Source of the DNA: Advenella alkanexedens
GTDB taxonomy: Bacteria; Pseudomonadota; Gammaproteobacteria; Burkholderiales; Burkholderiaceae_B
NCBI RefSeq assembly: GCF_019132845.1
Contig: NZ_JAHSPR010000013.1
Span: forward strand, 1 to 56,694
Direction of reading: 5' to 3'
DNA: 56,694 nucleotides
This document shows, piece by piece, positions 19,159 through 29,181 of this stretch. The notes beneath the pieces were generated by a model, which was given only the letters and a program-made list of their open reading frames with translations, made no database searches and was not told where the DNA came from. How positions within the stretch are numbered: the first letter of the stretch is position 1; the number at the start of each line of letters is the position of its first letter. Position numbers and translations under genes: made by a program.

Positions 19159-21465
19159 TTAAATTACCGGAAAAAGAACCGCCTGCTTCATGCGCACATC
19201 AAGCTGTTTTCCCTTGCGGGCACGCTTTCCTATATATTCCTGCAAATCACCCAAGGCCAGGATTTCATCCACCTGTTTGTTCCGGTAGATGCCCGAAACC
19301 GTCAACCCTTGTTCACTGATGGGAATCAATTGATCGAGCTGATCGTTTTTATCCAGCGACATCAGGATTGTACCCCGTCCGCCCCCCGACAAAGATTTGA
19401 CCTCGCCCAATTCAATAACCAGAAAACGCCCCCCTTTTGTCAGCATGGCCAGATATTTGGCCTCTTCAAACAAAGGAACCGGCCGCATCAGGACATCTCC
19501 CTTTTCAAGCGTAATGAACTGTTTACCCGCCTTTTGCCGGCTGCTCATATCGGAAATCCGGGCACTGAAACCAAGGCCGCCGGTTTGTGCCAACAGCCAG
19601 CGACTGTCAGAGGCCCCTGCCATGATATGAATAATATGCGTACCGCTTTCAAGATCCACCATCGAAGTAATGGGCTGGCCATCGCCTCGCGCAGAAGGCA
19701 GACTACCCACTGCCACCGAGTACACCCGACCGTTATCTCCAACACCAATCAGCGTGTCAGTACTGCGACATTCATAGGCGGCATACAACTTGTCGCCCGA
19801 CTTGAAATTGAATTGATTGGTATCATGACCATGCCCCTGACGGGAACGCAGCCAGCCTTTTTCAGAAACAATCACCGTTACCGGCTCATCAACCACTTTG
19901 GTTTCAATAATCGCCCGTTCAGCTTCTTCAATCACCGTTCGGCGATCGTCACCATATTTTTTGGCATCCGCTTCAATTTCTTTGATAATCAGTCGTTTCA
20001 GAACACCCGGATTATCCAGCAAGTCCTGCAGCTTGAGCTGCTCCTGTCGTTTGTCTTCCAGTTCTTGCTCTATTTTGATGCCTTCAAGCCGTGCCAATTG
20101 GCGCAATCGCATTTCAAGAATATCTTCGGCCTGACGCTCGGTCAGGTTAAAGCGCGTCATTAATGCGGTTCTTGGCTCATCGGAATCACGAATGGTTTGC
20201 ACAACCTCGTCAATGTTAAGGTAAACCAGCATCCTGCCTTCAAGCACGTGAATCCGATCCAGCACCTTGTCAAGGCGATGGCGGCTGCGACGCGTGACGG
20301 TTTGTGTCCTGAACGCCAGCCATTCTTCCAAAATGGTACGCAAATCACGTTGTCGCGGACGGCCATCAATACCAATACACACCAGGTTAACGGGAACGCT
20401 GCTTTCCATGCAGGTATGCGCCAGCAACAAATTCACAAACTCATCACGGTCCACGCGAGAGGATTTGGGCTCGAATACCAACCTTACGGCAGCATCCTTA
20501 CCCGACTCATCACGCACGGCATCCAGCATGGCCAACATGCTGGCCTTATTATTTTGCTGGTCGGCTGTTAAAGACTTTTTGCCTGACTTGACTTTGGGAT
20601 TGGTCAGCTCCTCTATTTCTTCCAATACTTTTTGCCCGGAAGCATTAGGCGGCAATTCAGTGACCACCAATTGCCACTGGCCACGCGCCATTTCCTCAAA
20701 AACCCAACGGGCACGCGCTTTCAGGGAACCTTTGCCGCTGGCATAAATAGCCGCAATTTCCTCACGGGAAGAAATGATTTGTGCCCCACCCGAGAAATCC
20801 GGCCCGGGAATAATCGCATGAAGTTCTTCATTGCTGATTTTGGGCTGTTTAAGCAAAGCAACGCAGGCCTGGGCCACCTCACGCAAATTATGCGATGGAA
20901 TTTCGGTAGCCATACCCACCGCAATGCCCGAAGCCCCGTTAAGCAGCATCACCGGCAGGCGAGCCGGCAACATTTGTGGCTCCTGCTGACTACCATCATA
21001 GTTAGGTGCAAAATCCACCGTACCTTCATCAAGCTCATCCAGCAACAGGGCCGCAATAGGTGTCAGCCTTGCCTCGGTATAACGCATGGCGGCCGCACCA
21101 TCACCATCGCGCGAGCCAAAATTGCCCTGCCCGTCCACCAGCGGATATCGCAGGGAAAAACTTTGCGCCATGCGTACAAGCGCATCATAGGCTGCCTGAT
21201 CACCATGGGGATGGTATTTACCCAGCACATCACCCACAACCCGGGCCGACTTCACCGGCTTGGCACCGGCACGCAATCCCATCTCGCTCATCGCATACAA
21301 GATACGGCGCTGCACGGGCTTTTGTCCATCGCCCACATCGGGCAAAGCCCTTCCTTTTACGACTGAAACCGCATAATCAAGATAGGCCTGTTCAGCATAA
21401 TGTCCCAGCGTGATGGTCTCATCATCACCAGGCTCGTTATTCAATATCGTATCCAATTCACTCAT
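19159..21465 (-). CDS. parC: DNA topoisomerase IV subunit A
   Basis: This 768-residue type IIA topoisomerase breakage-reunion subunit has its catalytic tyrosine at Y129 in AMRYTEARL and ends with a beta-pinwheel C-terminal domain. It decatenates daughter chromosomes with ParE. The quinolone-determining region reads [13 protein letters not shown], with Q90 where E. coli ParC has S80 and D94 where it has E84. The ATG at 21463-21465 shares a base with the parE stop, so the two are translationally coupled. Pairing with a ParE-type partner and the length favour ParC over GyrA. Confidence 0.94.
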   Translation of the reverse strand: MSELDTILNNEPGDDETITLGHYAEQAYLDYAVSVVKGRALPDVGDGQKPVQRRILYAMSEMGLRAGAKPVKSARVVGDVLGKYHPHGDQAAYDALVRMAQSFSLRYPLVDGQGNFGSRDGDGAAAMRYTEARLTPIAALLLDELDEGTVDFAPNYDGSQQEPQMLPARLPVMLLNGASGIAVGMATEIPSHNLREVAQACVALLKQPKISNEELHAIIPGPDFSGGAQIISSREEIAAIYASGKGSLKARARWVFEEMARGQWQLVVTELPPNASGQKVLEEIEELTNPKVKSGKKSLTADQQNNKASMLAMLDAVRDESGKDAAVRLVFEPKSSRVDRDEFVNLLLAHTCMESSVPVNLVCIGIDGRPRQRDLRTILEEWLAFRTQTVTRRSRHRLDKVLDRIHVLEGRMLVYLNIDEVVQTIRDSDEPRTALMTRFNLTERQAEDILEMRLRQLARLEGIKIEQELEDKRQEQLKLQDLLDNPGVLKRLIIKEIEADAKKYGDDRRTVIEEAERAIIETKVVDEPVTVIVSEKGWLRSRQGHGHDTNQFNFKSGDKLYAAYECRSTDTLIGVGDNGRVYSVAVGSLPSARGDGQPITSMVDLESGTHIIHIMAGASDSRWLLAQTGGLGFSARISDMSSRQKAGKQFITLEKGDVLMRPVPLFEEAKYLAMLTKGGRFLVIELGEVKSLSGGGRGTILMSLDKNDQLDQLIPISEQGLTVSGIYRNKQVDEILALGDLQEYIGKRARKGKQLDVRMKQAVLFPVI

Positions 21466-23438
21466 TACACATCCAATTCGGCCAGATTACCTTTTTCTTC
21501 AATCCAGGCACGTCGTTGCGACGACTCACCCTTACCCATTAGCATTTCAAACATTTTTTTGGTCTCTTCCGGCGTTAGTTCACCATAGCCCACCGGCAGT
21601 AAACGACGGGTATCCGGGTTCATGGTGGTTTCCCACAGCTGCTCGGGACTCATTTCACCCAAGCCTTTAAAACGGCTGATTGACAAGGCGAACGGCTTGA
21701 CGCCTTCGGCATTCACCAGCTTGTCCTGAACCGCATCCAGCTCGGCCTGGTCAAGACAATAAATTTTTCTGGCGGGACGCTTGCCTTGTGCAGGCACATC
21801 CACCCTGAACAGCGGTGGCTTGGCAATAAACACAAAGCCGTTTTCCACCAAACGGGGAAAATGCCGGTAAAACAGGGTCAGCAATAAAACCTGAATATGG
21901 GACCCGTCAACGTCCGCATCGGAAAGAATGCAAATGCGACGATAACGCAAACCGGACAAATCCGGGTTATCTTTGGGACCATGGGGATCTACACCGATCG
22001 CCACCGAAATATCATGAATTTCATTATTGGCAAAGAGGCGATCACGATCCACTTCCCAGGCATTCAACACTTTACCCCGCAAGGGCAAGATCGCCTGAAA
22101 TTCTTTATCCCTGCCCATTTTGGCCGAACCACCGGCCGAGTCACCTTCGACCAGAAACACCTCGGTACGGGTATTGTCATGTGACTCACAATCGGTCAGT
22201 TTTCCTGGCAACACCGCAACACCCGAACTTTTGCGTTTTTCTATCTTCTGGTTTGAGCGGGTACGGGCCTGCGCCTGACGAATAGCCAGTTCCGCCAGTT
22301 TTTTACCATATTCAACATTACTGTTTAACCACAGCTCCAGGGCACTCTTTGAAAAACCGCCCACCAACCTGACGGCATCCCGACTATTGAGCCGTTCTTT
22401 GATTTGTCCCTGAAACTGAGGATCGAGCACTTTGGCTGACAACACAAAACTGGCCCGGGAAAAAACGTCTTCAGGCAACAGCTTGATCCCCTTGGGCAAT
22501 AAGCTGTGCAAATCGGCAAAATTCTTTAAGGCGTTGAAAAGCCCCTCACGCAGGCCCGACTCATGGGTGCCCCCGGCTGAGGTAGGAATCAGGTTGACAT
22601 AAGACTCGCGAATCACCGGACCTTCTGTTGTCCAGCACACCACCCATTCGGCCCCTTCCCCCGGGGCAAAGGTTTCATGGTTTTTTCCGGCATATTCCTT
22701 ACCCGCAAACATGGGAATCAACAATTCCGTATCAGCCAGGGCCTCTTTCAAATATCCCTGCAGACCGTCTTCATAATGCCACTCACGTGATTCACCCGTT
22801 TTTTCAAGGGTTAAAGACACTTTAATACCAGGCATCAAGACAGCCTTGCTGCGCAGCAAATGCGCCAACTCCGCCACTGGAATGGTGGGCGAATCAAAAT
22901 ACTTATTGTCTGGCCAGACACGAACCCGCGTACCGGTTTTTTTACGTGGCACCGAACCGGCCGCCACATGCAAAGGCGTCAGGACATCACCACCATTGGC
23001 AAAAACCAGTTCATTGATTTTTCCGTCGCGCCATACCTGCACTTCAAGTCGCTGAGACAGTGCGTTAGTGACCGACACCCCCACACCATGCAAACCACCT
23101 GAAAACGCATAAGCGCCACCGGCCTTTTTATCAAATTTGCCCCCTGCATGCAGGCGGGTAAATACAATTTCAACCACGGGCACTTTTTCTTCAGGATGCA
23201 AACCGATCGGAATACCTCGTCCGTCATCTTCAACCGTCACACTATGATCAGCATGCAAAATAACCTGAATATGTTTTCCGTAACCGGCCAGCGCCTCATC
23301 GGCCGCATTATCAATGACTTCCTGAATGATATGAAGCGGATTTTCAGTCCGCGTATACATGCCAGGTCGCTCACGAACAGGTTCAAGACCTTTCAGAACC
23401 CGGATGGAAGCCTCGTCATAACTTGTTTTGATCGCCAC
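21465..23438 (-). CDS. parE: DNA topoisomerase IV subunit B
   Basis: The ATPase subunit has about 657 residues. It has the GHKL nucleotide-binding motifs ([14 protein letters not shown] and [10 protein letters not shown]), the loop [18 protein letters not shown], and the TOPRIM region with [20 protein letters not shown], where the [10 protein letters not shown] wording is typical of ParE. The GTG at 23438, with AGAGA upstream, gives the normal family start [12 protein letters not shown]. An ATG at 23471 would add 11 residues. It is the first gene of parE-parC. Confidence 0.93.
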   Translation of the reverse strand: MAIKTSYDEASIRVLKGLEPVRERPGMYTRTENPLHIIQEVIDNAADEALAGYGKHIQVILHADHSVTVEDDGRGIPIGLHPEEKVPVVEIVFTRLHAGGKFDKKAGGAYAFSGGLHGVGVSVTNALSQRLEVQVWRDGKINELVFANGGDVLTPLHVAAGSVPRKKTGTRVRVWPDNKYFDSPTIPVAELAHLLRSKAVLMPGIKVSLTLEKTGESREWHYEDGLQGYLKEALADTELLIPMFAGKEYAGKNHETFAPGEGAEWVVCWTTEGPVIRESYVNLIPTSAGGTHESGLREGLFNALKNFADLHSLLPKGIKLLPEDVFSRASFVLSAKVLDPQFQGQIKERLNSRDAVRLVGGFSKSALELWLNSNVEYGKKLAELAIRQAQARTRSNQKIEKRKSSGVAVLPGKLTDCESHDNTRTEVFLVEGDSAGGSAKMGRDKEFQAILPLRGKVLNAWEVDRDRLFANNEIHDISVAIGVDPHGPKDNPDLSGLRYRRICILSDADVDGSHIQVLLLTLFYRHFPRLVENGFVFIAKPPLFRVDVPAQGKRPARKIYCLDQAELDAVQDKLVNAEGVKPFALSISRFKGLGEMSPEQLWETTMNPDTRRLLPVGYGELTPEETKKMFEMLMGKGESSQRRAWIEEKGNLAELDV

Positions 23439-23647
23439 GTTAGTCTCTATACTGTGCAAAAAAACAGACATTTTAAAGTCTGATTAGTGATTTTGTCGTG
23501 CCATTCGGGCATTTCCATACAATCTTTAGATATAAATGTTATTCTTACAGGAGTGGCAATACACATTGTGTTCCTGAAACAAGCGAACAATTTTCCAAGC
23601 CAGTGTACTTGGCTATTACAATTTCACCAATATAAAATTTAATTCGT

Positions 23648-23974
23648 ATGAGCGATACTATCAAACACGCGACAGAATCCAGCTTTAACGCTGACGTTCT
23701 CAAGTCTGACAAACCCGTACTGGTTGACTATTGGGCCCCTTGGTGTGGTCCCTGTAAAGCCATTGCTCCTGTCCTTGAAGAGGTTGCCAAAGAATACGAA
23801 GGACGCCTGCAAGTCGTCAAGGTAGATGTTCAGGATCATCCTGAAGTGGCAGCGCAATTTGGCATCCGCGGCATTCCTACCCTGATGGTTTTCAAAAATG
23901 GCGAAGCCGTTGCCACCAAAGTGGGTGCGGTCAACAAGGCACAACTTACAAGCTTTATCGATAGCGCCATCTAA
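23648..23974 (+). CDS. trxA: thioredoxin 1
   Basis: This 108-residue thioredoxin has the redox motif WCGPC (C33 and C36) and the cis-proline region [15 protein letters not shown]. It reduces disulfides in cytoplasmic proteins such as ribonucleotide reductase. There is no clear Shine-Dalgarno sequence before the ATG at 23648. A candidate promoter TTGGCT - 16 bp - TATAAA (23609-23636) would start RNA only a few bases before the ATG, so leaderless translation or another promoter upstream is possible. It lies upstream of rho, a common pairing. Confidence 0.97.
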   Translation: MSDTIKHATESSFNADVLKSDKPVLVDYWAPWCGPCKAIAPVLEEVAKEYEGRLQVVKVDVQDHPEVAAQFGIRGIPTLMVFKNGEAVATKVGAVNKAQLTSFIDSAI

Positions 23975-24001
23975 AATCACCCAACGTATTTTATTCGTCG
24001 C

Positions 24002-24022
24002 GCGGGCTCATCCGTAGCCCGC
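24002..24022 (+). promoter_or_regulatory. G+C-rich hairpin between trxA and rho
   Basis: GCGGGCT (24002-24008) pairs perfectly with AGCCCGC (24016-24022) around a 7-nt loop. No T tract follows, so it is not a standard intrinsic terminator. Located 39 nt before the rho ATG at 24061, it could be an attenuation or pausing element in the rho leader or a 3' stabiliser for trxA mRNA. Autoregulation of rho by attenuation is known in E. coli; its use here is inference. Confidence 0.4.
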
Positions 24023-24060
24023 CAATGTTCTCACTCTCTAATTTATTCTCATTAAAAATA

Positions 24061-25317
24061 ATGCATCTTAACGAACTCAAGGCACTGCATGTGTCGCAGC
24101 TGCTTGAAATGGCAGCCACCCTGGAAATAGACAACGCAAACCGTTTTCGCAAGCAGGAACTCATGTTTGCCATCATGAAGCGACGGGCAAAACAAGGCGA
24201 ACAAATTTTCGGTGATGGTGTCCTGGAGGTTCTTCCCGACGGTTTTGGTTTCCTGCGTTCTCCAGAAACTTCTTATCTGGCCAGCACCGACGACATTTAT
24301 ATTTCCCCCTCGCAAATTCGTCGTTTCAACCTGCACACTGGCGACTCTATCGAAGGTGAAGTTCGCGTTCCCAAAGACGGAGAACGTTATTTTGCATTAG
24401 TCAAGGTTGAAAAAGTGAATGGTGTGGCACCAGAACTGATGAAACACCGCATCATGTTCGAAAACCTCACACCCCTGCATCCAAACAAACCGATGATTTT
24501 CGAGCGCGACATCAAAAGCGAAGAAAACTATACCGGTCGTATTCTGGATATTTTCGCCCCCATGGGTAAAGGCCAGCGCGCTTTAATTGTCGCCAGCCCC
24601 AAATCCGGTAAAACCGTCATGATGCAGCACATTGCGCACTCCATTTCGGCCAACTACCCGGAAGCCGTTTTAATCGTTTTGCTGGTTGATGAACGCCCCG
24701 AAGAAGTGACCGAAATGCAACGCACCGTTCGTGGTGAGGTGGTTGCCTCTACCTTTGACGAACCTGCAACCCGCCACGTACAGGTTGCCGAGATGGTCAT
24801 TGAAAAAGCCAAGCGTCTGGTTGAGCTGAAAAAAGACGTGGTCATTTTACTCGACTCAATTACCCGTCTTGCCCGTGCCTACAATACGGTTGTACCCGCT
24901 TCAGGCAAAGTATTGACCGGTGGTGTGGATGCCAACGCCCTGCAACGCCCCAAACGTTTCTTTGGCGCCGCACGTAACCTTGAAGAAGGTGGCTCACTGA
25001 CCATTATTGGTACGGCCCTGATTGAAACCGGCAGTCGCATGGATGAGGTGATTTACGAAGAATTCAAAGGCACCGGTAACTCCGAGGTTCACCTTGAGCG
25101 CCGTTTGGCTGAAAAACGCCTGTACCCGGCCATCAACCTGAACAAAACGGGCACTCGTCGCGAAGAGTTGCTGATGAAACCCGAAACCCTGCAAAAAGTA
25201 TGGGTGCTGCGTAAATTCATTCATGAAATGGATGAAGTTGAAGCAATGGAATTCATTATGGATAAAATCCGCGCAACGAAAAACAATGATCAGTTTTTCG
25301 ACATGATGAAAAAATAA
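24061..25317 (+). CDS. rho: transcription termination factor Rho
   Basis: The protein has 418 residues from the ATG at 24061, which gives the conserved start [18 protein letters not shown]; an in-frame ATG at 24025 lies in the G+C-rich leader and is unlikely. It has an N-terminal helix bundle, a cold-shock-like RNA-binding domain ([13 protein letters not shown]), a Walker A motif at 179-185 (SPKSGKT) and the ATPase signature [20 protein letters not shown]. It is a hexameric RNA helicase that ends untranslated transcripts. It is followed by a strong intrinsic terminator. Confidence 0.97.
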   Translation: MHLNELKALHVSQLLEMAATLEIDNANRFRKQELMFAIMKRRAKQGEQIFGDGVLEVLPDGFGFLRSPETSYLASTDDIYISPSQIRRFNLHTGDSIEGEVRVPKDGERYFALVKVEKVNGVAPELMKHRIMFENLTPLHPNKPMIFERDIKSEENYTGRILDIFAPMGKGQRALIVASPKSGKTVMMQHIAHSISANYPEAVLIVLLVDERPEEVTEMQRTVRGEVVASTFDEPATRHVQVAEMVIEKAKRLVELKKDVVILLDSITRLARAYNTVVPASGKVLTGGVDANALQRPKRFFGAARNLEEGGSLTIIGTALIETGSRMDEVIYEEFKGTGNSEVHLERRLAEKRLYPAINLNKTGTRREELLMKPETLQKVWVLRKFIHEMDEVEAMEFIMDKIRATKNNDQFFDMMKK

Positions 25318-25336
25318 TTCATATCTTCAAGCAAAT

Positions 25337-25372
25337 AAAAAAAGCCTGTTCATAAACAAACAGGCTTTTTTT
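25337..25372. terminator. rho-independent terminator after rho
   Basis: A long perfect stem pairs 25337-25350 (seven A's then GCCTGTT) with 25359-25372 (AACAGGC then seven T's) around an 8-nt loop. It ends with a T tract on the plus strand 20 bp after the rho stop. It would also work in the opposite direction, but no leftward gene ends here. Confidence 0.9.
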
Positions 25373-25546
25373 GTTGACGACAACCGCTATTATGCGATTG
25401 CAGCAACGGACATAAAACCGATATTTGTATTGTGATGAACAATACGTTATGCTTGATACAAGCGTTGACAATAATAACAATAACCCAAATCTGGCTCAGA
25501 TCACTTTTCAGACCATTTAGGTGTCTAACCACTCAAGGAGATAAAG

Positions 25547-25582
25547 ATGGAAAAGGAAAAAGAGATGGAAAAGGAAAAAGAG
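25547..25582 (+). repeat. perfect 18-bp tandem duplication at the start of a small gene
   Basis: 25547-25564 and 25565-25582 are identical. Each copy carries an in-frame ATG and encodes MEKEKE. Because the unit is a multiple of three, gain or loss of copies changes protein length without a frameshift. Either ATG could be used, though the AAGGAG box fits the first. Confidence 0.9.
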
Positions 25583-25756
25583 CAAAAATTGATGTTAATG
25601 GACCCCGATACCGGTGAGGTCCACTCACTGCAGCACTGGATTGCCACCAAACCCATGTGGGAAGGCTCGCTAACCAACCCCATGGAAGGGCTGATTCAAG
25701 TCGTGAAAGACGCCAACGGCAAATGGGTTCCCAAACATGAAAAAGGCATTGGATAA
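25547..25756 (+). CDS. small hypothetical protein with a duplicated MEKEKE N-terminus
   Basis: This is a 69-residue, highly charged small protein. AAGGAG lies 6 nt before the ATG, a good ribosome-binding site that supports real translation. The first twelve residues are two copies of MEKEKE, from a perfect 18-bp tandem duplication (25547-25582). The rest (MDPDTGEVHSLQHWIATKPMWEGSLTN and on to a C-terminal WVPKHEKGIG) looks like a compact folded domain with no signal peptide or membrane segment. I do not recognise the family. It stands alone between the rho terminator and a hairpin at 25766. Confidence 0.7.
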   Translation: MEKEKEMEKEKEQKLMLMDPDTGEVHSLQHWIATKPMWEGSLTNPMEGLIQVVKDANGKWVPKHEKGIG

Positions 25757-25765
25757 TCAACAGAC

Positions 25766-25798
25766 AATTGGCCTGATGAATTAACCTTCAGGCCAATT
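25766..25798 (+). terminator. hairpin after the small gene (possible terminator)
   Basis: AATTGGCCTGA (25766-25776) and TCAGGCCAATT (25788-25798) form a perfect 11-bp stem with an 11-nt loop, 10 bp after the stop at 25756. It lacks a T tract, so termination efficiency is uncertain. Its place right behind a monocistronic gene fits a transcript 3' end. Confidence 0.5.
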
Positions 25799-25923
25799 AA
25801 ATTGAACGACATAAAACCACACGAATTCTCAAACCTTCTTCTTTGTGCAAAACAACGGTTTTCACACATTAATGCCGGTGCAGCCTTACAATATCGGCTT
25901 GTTTAAATCTCCCTCATCAAGAC

Positions 25924-26706
25924 ATGTCTGTTCTCGGAATTATTGCCGCCCTGCACCAGGAAATTGCCAGCCTTCTACAGGCCATGGGACCCAATGTGCG
26001 CATCCATCGAATTGGCCAGCGCGATTATCACGAGGGCACTATCATGGGTCGCCCCTGTGTAGTTGTACTATCACGTGTTGGCAAAGTCGCCGCTGCAGCA
26101 ACAACCGTAACGCTCATCCGGGAATTCAAGGTCAACGCAGTACTGTTTACCGGTGTTGCTGGCAGTCTCAATAAAAAGGTCAAGGTGGGGGATGTGGTTG
26201 TCGCCACTCAATTATTGCAATATGACATTAATGCAAGCCCGCTTTTCCCCCGGTATGAAGTGCCCTTGCTCGGCGTCAGCCATTTTGATGCTGACAGCAG
26301 CCTTTCCGCACAGCTGCAACAATGTGCGCAGGATTACATTTACCAAGACCTGGCCATAGACGTTGATAGCGCTTCCCGGGAAACATTCAAGCTTTATAAG
26401 CCGCAATGCCATACCGGCATTATCATCAGCGGTGACTGTTTTGTCAGTGATATCAACCATTCCCTGCAATTGCAACAAGACCTGCCCGCTGCCTTATGCG
26501 TAGAAATGGAAGGAGCCTCGGTCGCTCAGGTATGTTATGAATATGAGATACCTTTTGCCATCGCACGTATCATATCGGACCATGCCAATGGCTCGGCACA
26601 CATTGACTTTAATGCTTTTCTGGAGCAAGTCGCCCGGTTTTATTCAGCCGGCATTCTGAGACGCTTCTTAAACCATGAAGCACCTCAGGGGCGAGCGGCT
26701 TTCTAA
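25924..26706 (+). CDS. 5'-methylthioadenosine/S-adenosylhomocysteine nucleosidase-like protein
   Basis: This 260-residue nucleoside phosphorylase-fold protein has LGIIAALHQEI at the start (E13), LFTGVAGSL near 74-82, the MTAN-type motif VEMEGASVAQVC (E194 and E196) and the catalytic aspartate D219 in ISDHANG. MTAN enzymes split methylthioadenosine and S-adenosylhomocysteine at the N-glycosidic bond. It is longer than the usual 230 residues, with an extra stretch around 105-160, so the substrate may differ. The gene stands alone, starting at the ATG at 25924 within an A+T-rich leader without a clear Shine-Dalgarno sequence. Confidence 0.85.
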   Translation: MSVLGIIAALHQEIASLLQAMGPNVRIHRIGQRDYHEGTIMGRPCVVVLSRVGKVAAAATTVTLIREFKVNAVLFTGVAGSLNKKVKVGDVVVATQLLQYDINASPLFPRYEVPLLGVSHFDADSSLSAQLQQCAQDYIYQDLAIDVDSASRETFKLYKPQCHTGIIISGDCFVSDINHSLQLQQDLPAALCVEMEGASVAQVCYEYEIPFAIARIISDHANGSAHIDFNAFLEQVARFYSAGILRRFLNHEAPQGRAAF

Positions 26707-26741
26707 AGGCATTCAAATATTTCCACAAGCCATATACAAGT

Positions 26742-27176
26742 CTATAACTCTGATCTCAGGCGCCTAAGCGCTTCCTGAAATCGCCTGCTTCTGTCTTGCT
26801 TCATGGAAAGACAACTATCCTGTTTGACTGCACTGTTAATCGCATTGAACTGCTCAACCCGATGGGAAATGGCCTGCCCATACTCATCATTATCCGACAC
26901 AAATTCAGTATAACTGCTGATAAAATCCGCCACGAAAATGTAAGCTTTTTGTTTGCTCAGCTGTAAAATCTGCCGGGCATCTTCCTGCATTTTCTGTTCA
27001 AGACTGTCTGCTGAAAGCGTTGGGTCATAGGGCACGCAAAACTCATGCAAAAAATAATAATCAAAAGCGGCAGTAAAAACCATCTCCTGGGTTGTTTCTG
27101 ACACCTGTTGCGAACCAGCCATACATGGCCATATCAAAAAAAACAGGACAAGCCATTTGTTTGCATTCATTTTCAT
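26742..27176 (-). CDS. hypothetical exported protein
   Basis: This 144-residue protein has a cleavable signal peptide (MKMNANKWLVLFFLIWPCMAG, cut near residue 21-22) and a mostly helical mature part. Two cysteines in the mature region (FCVPYDP and DSCLSMK) could form a disulfide in the periplasm. AAAGGA lies 4-5 nt before the ATG at 27176, supporting expression. I do not recognise the family. It is divergent from the oxygenase gene at 27365 and convergent with the nucleosidase gene, so it is a single unit. Confidence 0.6.
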   Translation of the reverse strand: MKMNANKWLVLFFLIWPCMAGSQQVSETTQEMVFTAAFDYYFLHEFCVPYDPTLSADSLEQKMQEDARQILQLSKQKAYIFVADFISSYTEFVSDNDEYGQAISHRVEQFNAINSAVKQDSCLSMKQDRSRRFQEALRRLRSEL

Positions 27177-27364
27177 GACTTCCTTTTATGAAAAAAATTC
27201 TGTACAGCCCGTTCCAGTCCATATAAAATCATTTCCCGGATTTATTTTTGTTCATTTTTTCCAGTATAAAAATACTGAAAAACAACGGCAATACCGTTTA
27301 ATCAAAAAAACCTTTTGGAGATTGCGATTCGAGTCGATCTTGTTTTTAATATAGAAGCTTCATC

Positions 27365-27991
27365 ATGAATGCAATAAATGACATTTTATCAGCACTGGAA
27401 ACCCATGGCTGGGCGGTTTGTGATGCACTCATCCCGGCCTCCCTTACACACCGTCTATTTACAGAGGGGCAGCAACGCTGGGAACAGGGCCAGTTCCATG
27501 ATGCCCGTATTGGACGCGAACAGCAACTGGCACGGGTAACATCCATTCGCGGTGATTCTATTCTTTGGCTTGAACCAGAAAGTCAATACCCAGCCAGCCA
27601 GGAAATATTTCAATTAACCGGTTTAATGCAACAGGCATTAAACCGGTATTTTTTTCTGGGCCTGAAACAAATGGAATTGCACTATGCCCGTTATGCGTCG
27701 GGCACCGGCTATGCCCGTCATCTGGACCAACACAAAAACACCACCTTCCGGAAAATCACCCTGGTCAGCTACCTGAATCCGGAATGGAGCCAAGCGGACG
27801 GTGGAGAGCTGGTCTTGTATGATCCTGAAAATCCCCGATTAGAAATTCAACGTATACTTCCCGTTGCAGGCAGAACAGTCATTTTCAGAAGCGACCTGAT
27901 TGAGCACGAAGTCTTGCCCTGCCAAAAACCCCGCTGGAGCATCACCGGCTGGTTCAGGGATGACGAAAGACTGTATGATATGGCCGCATAA
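27365..27991 (+). CDS. 2-oxoglutarate/Fe(II)-dependent dioxygenase (prolyl 4-hydroxylase-like)
   Basis: This 208-residue protein has the facial triad of the 2OG-Fe(II) family: H119 and D121 in RHLDQHKN, H181 in IEHEVLP, and R190 for 2-oxoglutarate. A core typical of SM-20/prolyl 4-hydroxylase proteins is visible (LHYARYASGTGY, GGELVLYDPE, VIFRSDLIEHEVLP). In bacteria these enzymes hydroxylate proteins such as EF-Tu or small molecules, and the substrate here cannot be inferred. It is monocistronic with a weak ribosome-binding site. The upstream 27177-27364 spacer is A+T-rich. Confidence 0.85.
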   Translation: MNAINDILSALETHGWAVCDALIPASLTHRLFTEGQQRWEQGQFHDARIGREQQLARVTSIRGDSILWLEPESQYPASQEIFQLTGLMQQALNRYFFLGLKQMELHYARYASGTGYARHLDQHKNTTFRKITLVSYLNPEWSQADGGELVLYDPENPRLEIQRILPVAGRTVIFRSDLIEHEVLPCQKPRWSITGWFRDDERLYDMAA

Positions 27992-28129
27992 CAATCATTA
28001 CCTATATTTCGCACTATTTATTCATTAAAATTTGAAAATCTTCCTGCAAATTCTTATTCATGCAAAAAATAAAAAATATAATCAGACCCTACAAAAAACA
28101 CATAAAAACACTTTTAAAAAAACCTTAAC

Positions 28130-29068
28130 ATGTATGATTTGATTGGTGACATTCACGGCCATGCACTACCCCTGAAACAGCTGCTTGCAAAGCTGGACTA
28201 CACTGAAAAAAACGGGTTTTGGCAACACCCCGAACGTAAAGTTGTTTTTTTGGGTGATTTTATCGACCGGGGCCCCGAACAAGTGGAAGCTGTCCTGATA
28301 GCCAAAGCCATGGTGGAAAACAATGCTGCGCTGGCGGTCATGGGCAACCATGAGTTTAACGCCGTTGCCTGGACAATGCCCAACCACGACAAACCAGGTG
28401 AGTTTCTTCGCCCCCATACCGAAAGATATTTACGACAACATCAGATTTTTTTAGAACAGGTTATTGAAGGCTCCACCCTGCACCAGGAAATCACCGACTG
28501 GTTTGCGACGCTGCCCCTATTCCTGGAATTTCCGGGCTTCAGGGTGATTCATGCCTGCTGGCACTTACCCTCATTGAAAATACTGGCCCCTTTTCTGGAT
28601 ACCCAAAACCGCATACAACCGCAGGCCTGGCCAATACTTGGAACAAAAGGAACGGAAATTTTCGAAGCCATGGAAACCGTTCTGAAAGGACTGAATATTG
28701 AACTGCCTTCAGGATACGGTTTTGATGACAAAGACGGCAATTTTCGCAATGAAATCCGTGCCCAATGGTGGGAGCTTAATGGATTGACCTATCGTGACCT
28801 GGCCATGGTTCCCCCCAGCGCCATCGAGCAAATTCCACACATCCCCGTTCCCAATGACATTGTACCGGGCTATCAAAGTGACAAGCCTCTGTTTGTCGGC
28901 CATTACTGGATGACTGGAGAGCCCGAACCTCTCACACCTTATATTGCCTGCCTTGACTATAGCATTGCAGCCAGGAACACGAAATCGCTCACCAAGGGAA
29001 AGCTTTGCGCCTATCGGTGGCAGGGAGAAACCGAATTACTGCGTGACCGGTTTATCTGGGTCAGCTAA
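28130..29068 (+). CDS. metallophosphoesterase (calcineurin-like, Ap4A-hydrolase/PrpE type)
   Basis: This 312-residue phosphatase has the full metal-binding set of the calcineurin-like family: GDIHGH (6-11), GDFIDRG (42-48) and GNHE (72-75), and later histidines in VIHACWHLP and FVGHYWM. Relatives include diadenosine tetraphosphatases and PrpE. It is longer than ApaH and has an insert around 85-130, so the natural substrate is open. The 5' leader is very A-rich with no clear Shine-Dalgarno sequence. It is convergent with the Bug gene at 29182. Confidence 0.85.
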   Translation: MYDLIGDIHGHALPLKQLLAKLDYTEKNGFWQHPERKVVFLGDFIDRGPEQVEAVLIAKAMVENNAALAVMGNHEFNAVAWTMPNHDKPGEFLRPHTERYLRQHQIFLEQVIEGSTLHQEITDWFATLPLFLEFPGFRVIHACWHLPSLKILAPFLDTQNRIQPQAWPILGTKGTEIFEAMETVLKGLNIELPSGYGFDDKDGNFRNEIRAQWWELNGLTYRDLAMVPPSAIEQIPHIPVPNDIVPGYQSDKPLFVGHYWMTGEPEPLTPYIACLDYSIAARNTKSLTKGKLCAYRWQGETELLRDRFIWVS

Positions 29069-29181
29069 GGCACTTAAACCCAGCCCCAACGCAACGGGCC
29101 CGACAAATAAGGTCAGGCCCAGTTTCAAAAAACAAGAAATACCGCCCACAGGCTGCGATCGGAAACTGATATTAAAGACGA

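Noticed and set aside
19000-20163. 387-codon open frame opposite parC
   Set aside because: It lies fully antisense to parC and its promoter side and shows no recognisable domain.
29085-29130. GGGCC...GGCCC hairpin after the metallophosphatase gene
   Set aside because: The stem is short and has a mismatch and no T tract, so it is too weak to list as a terminator.
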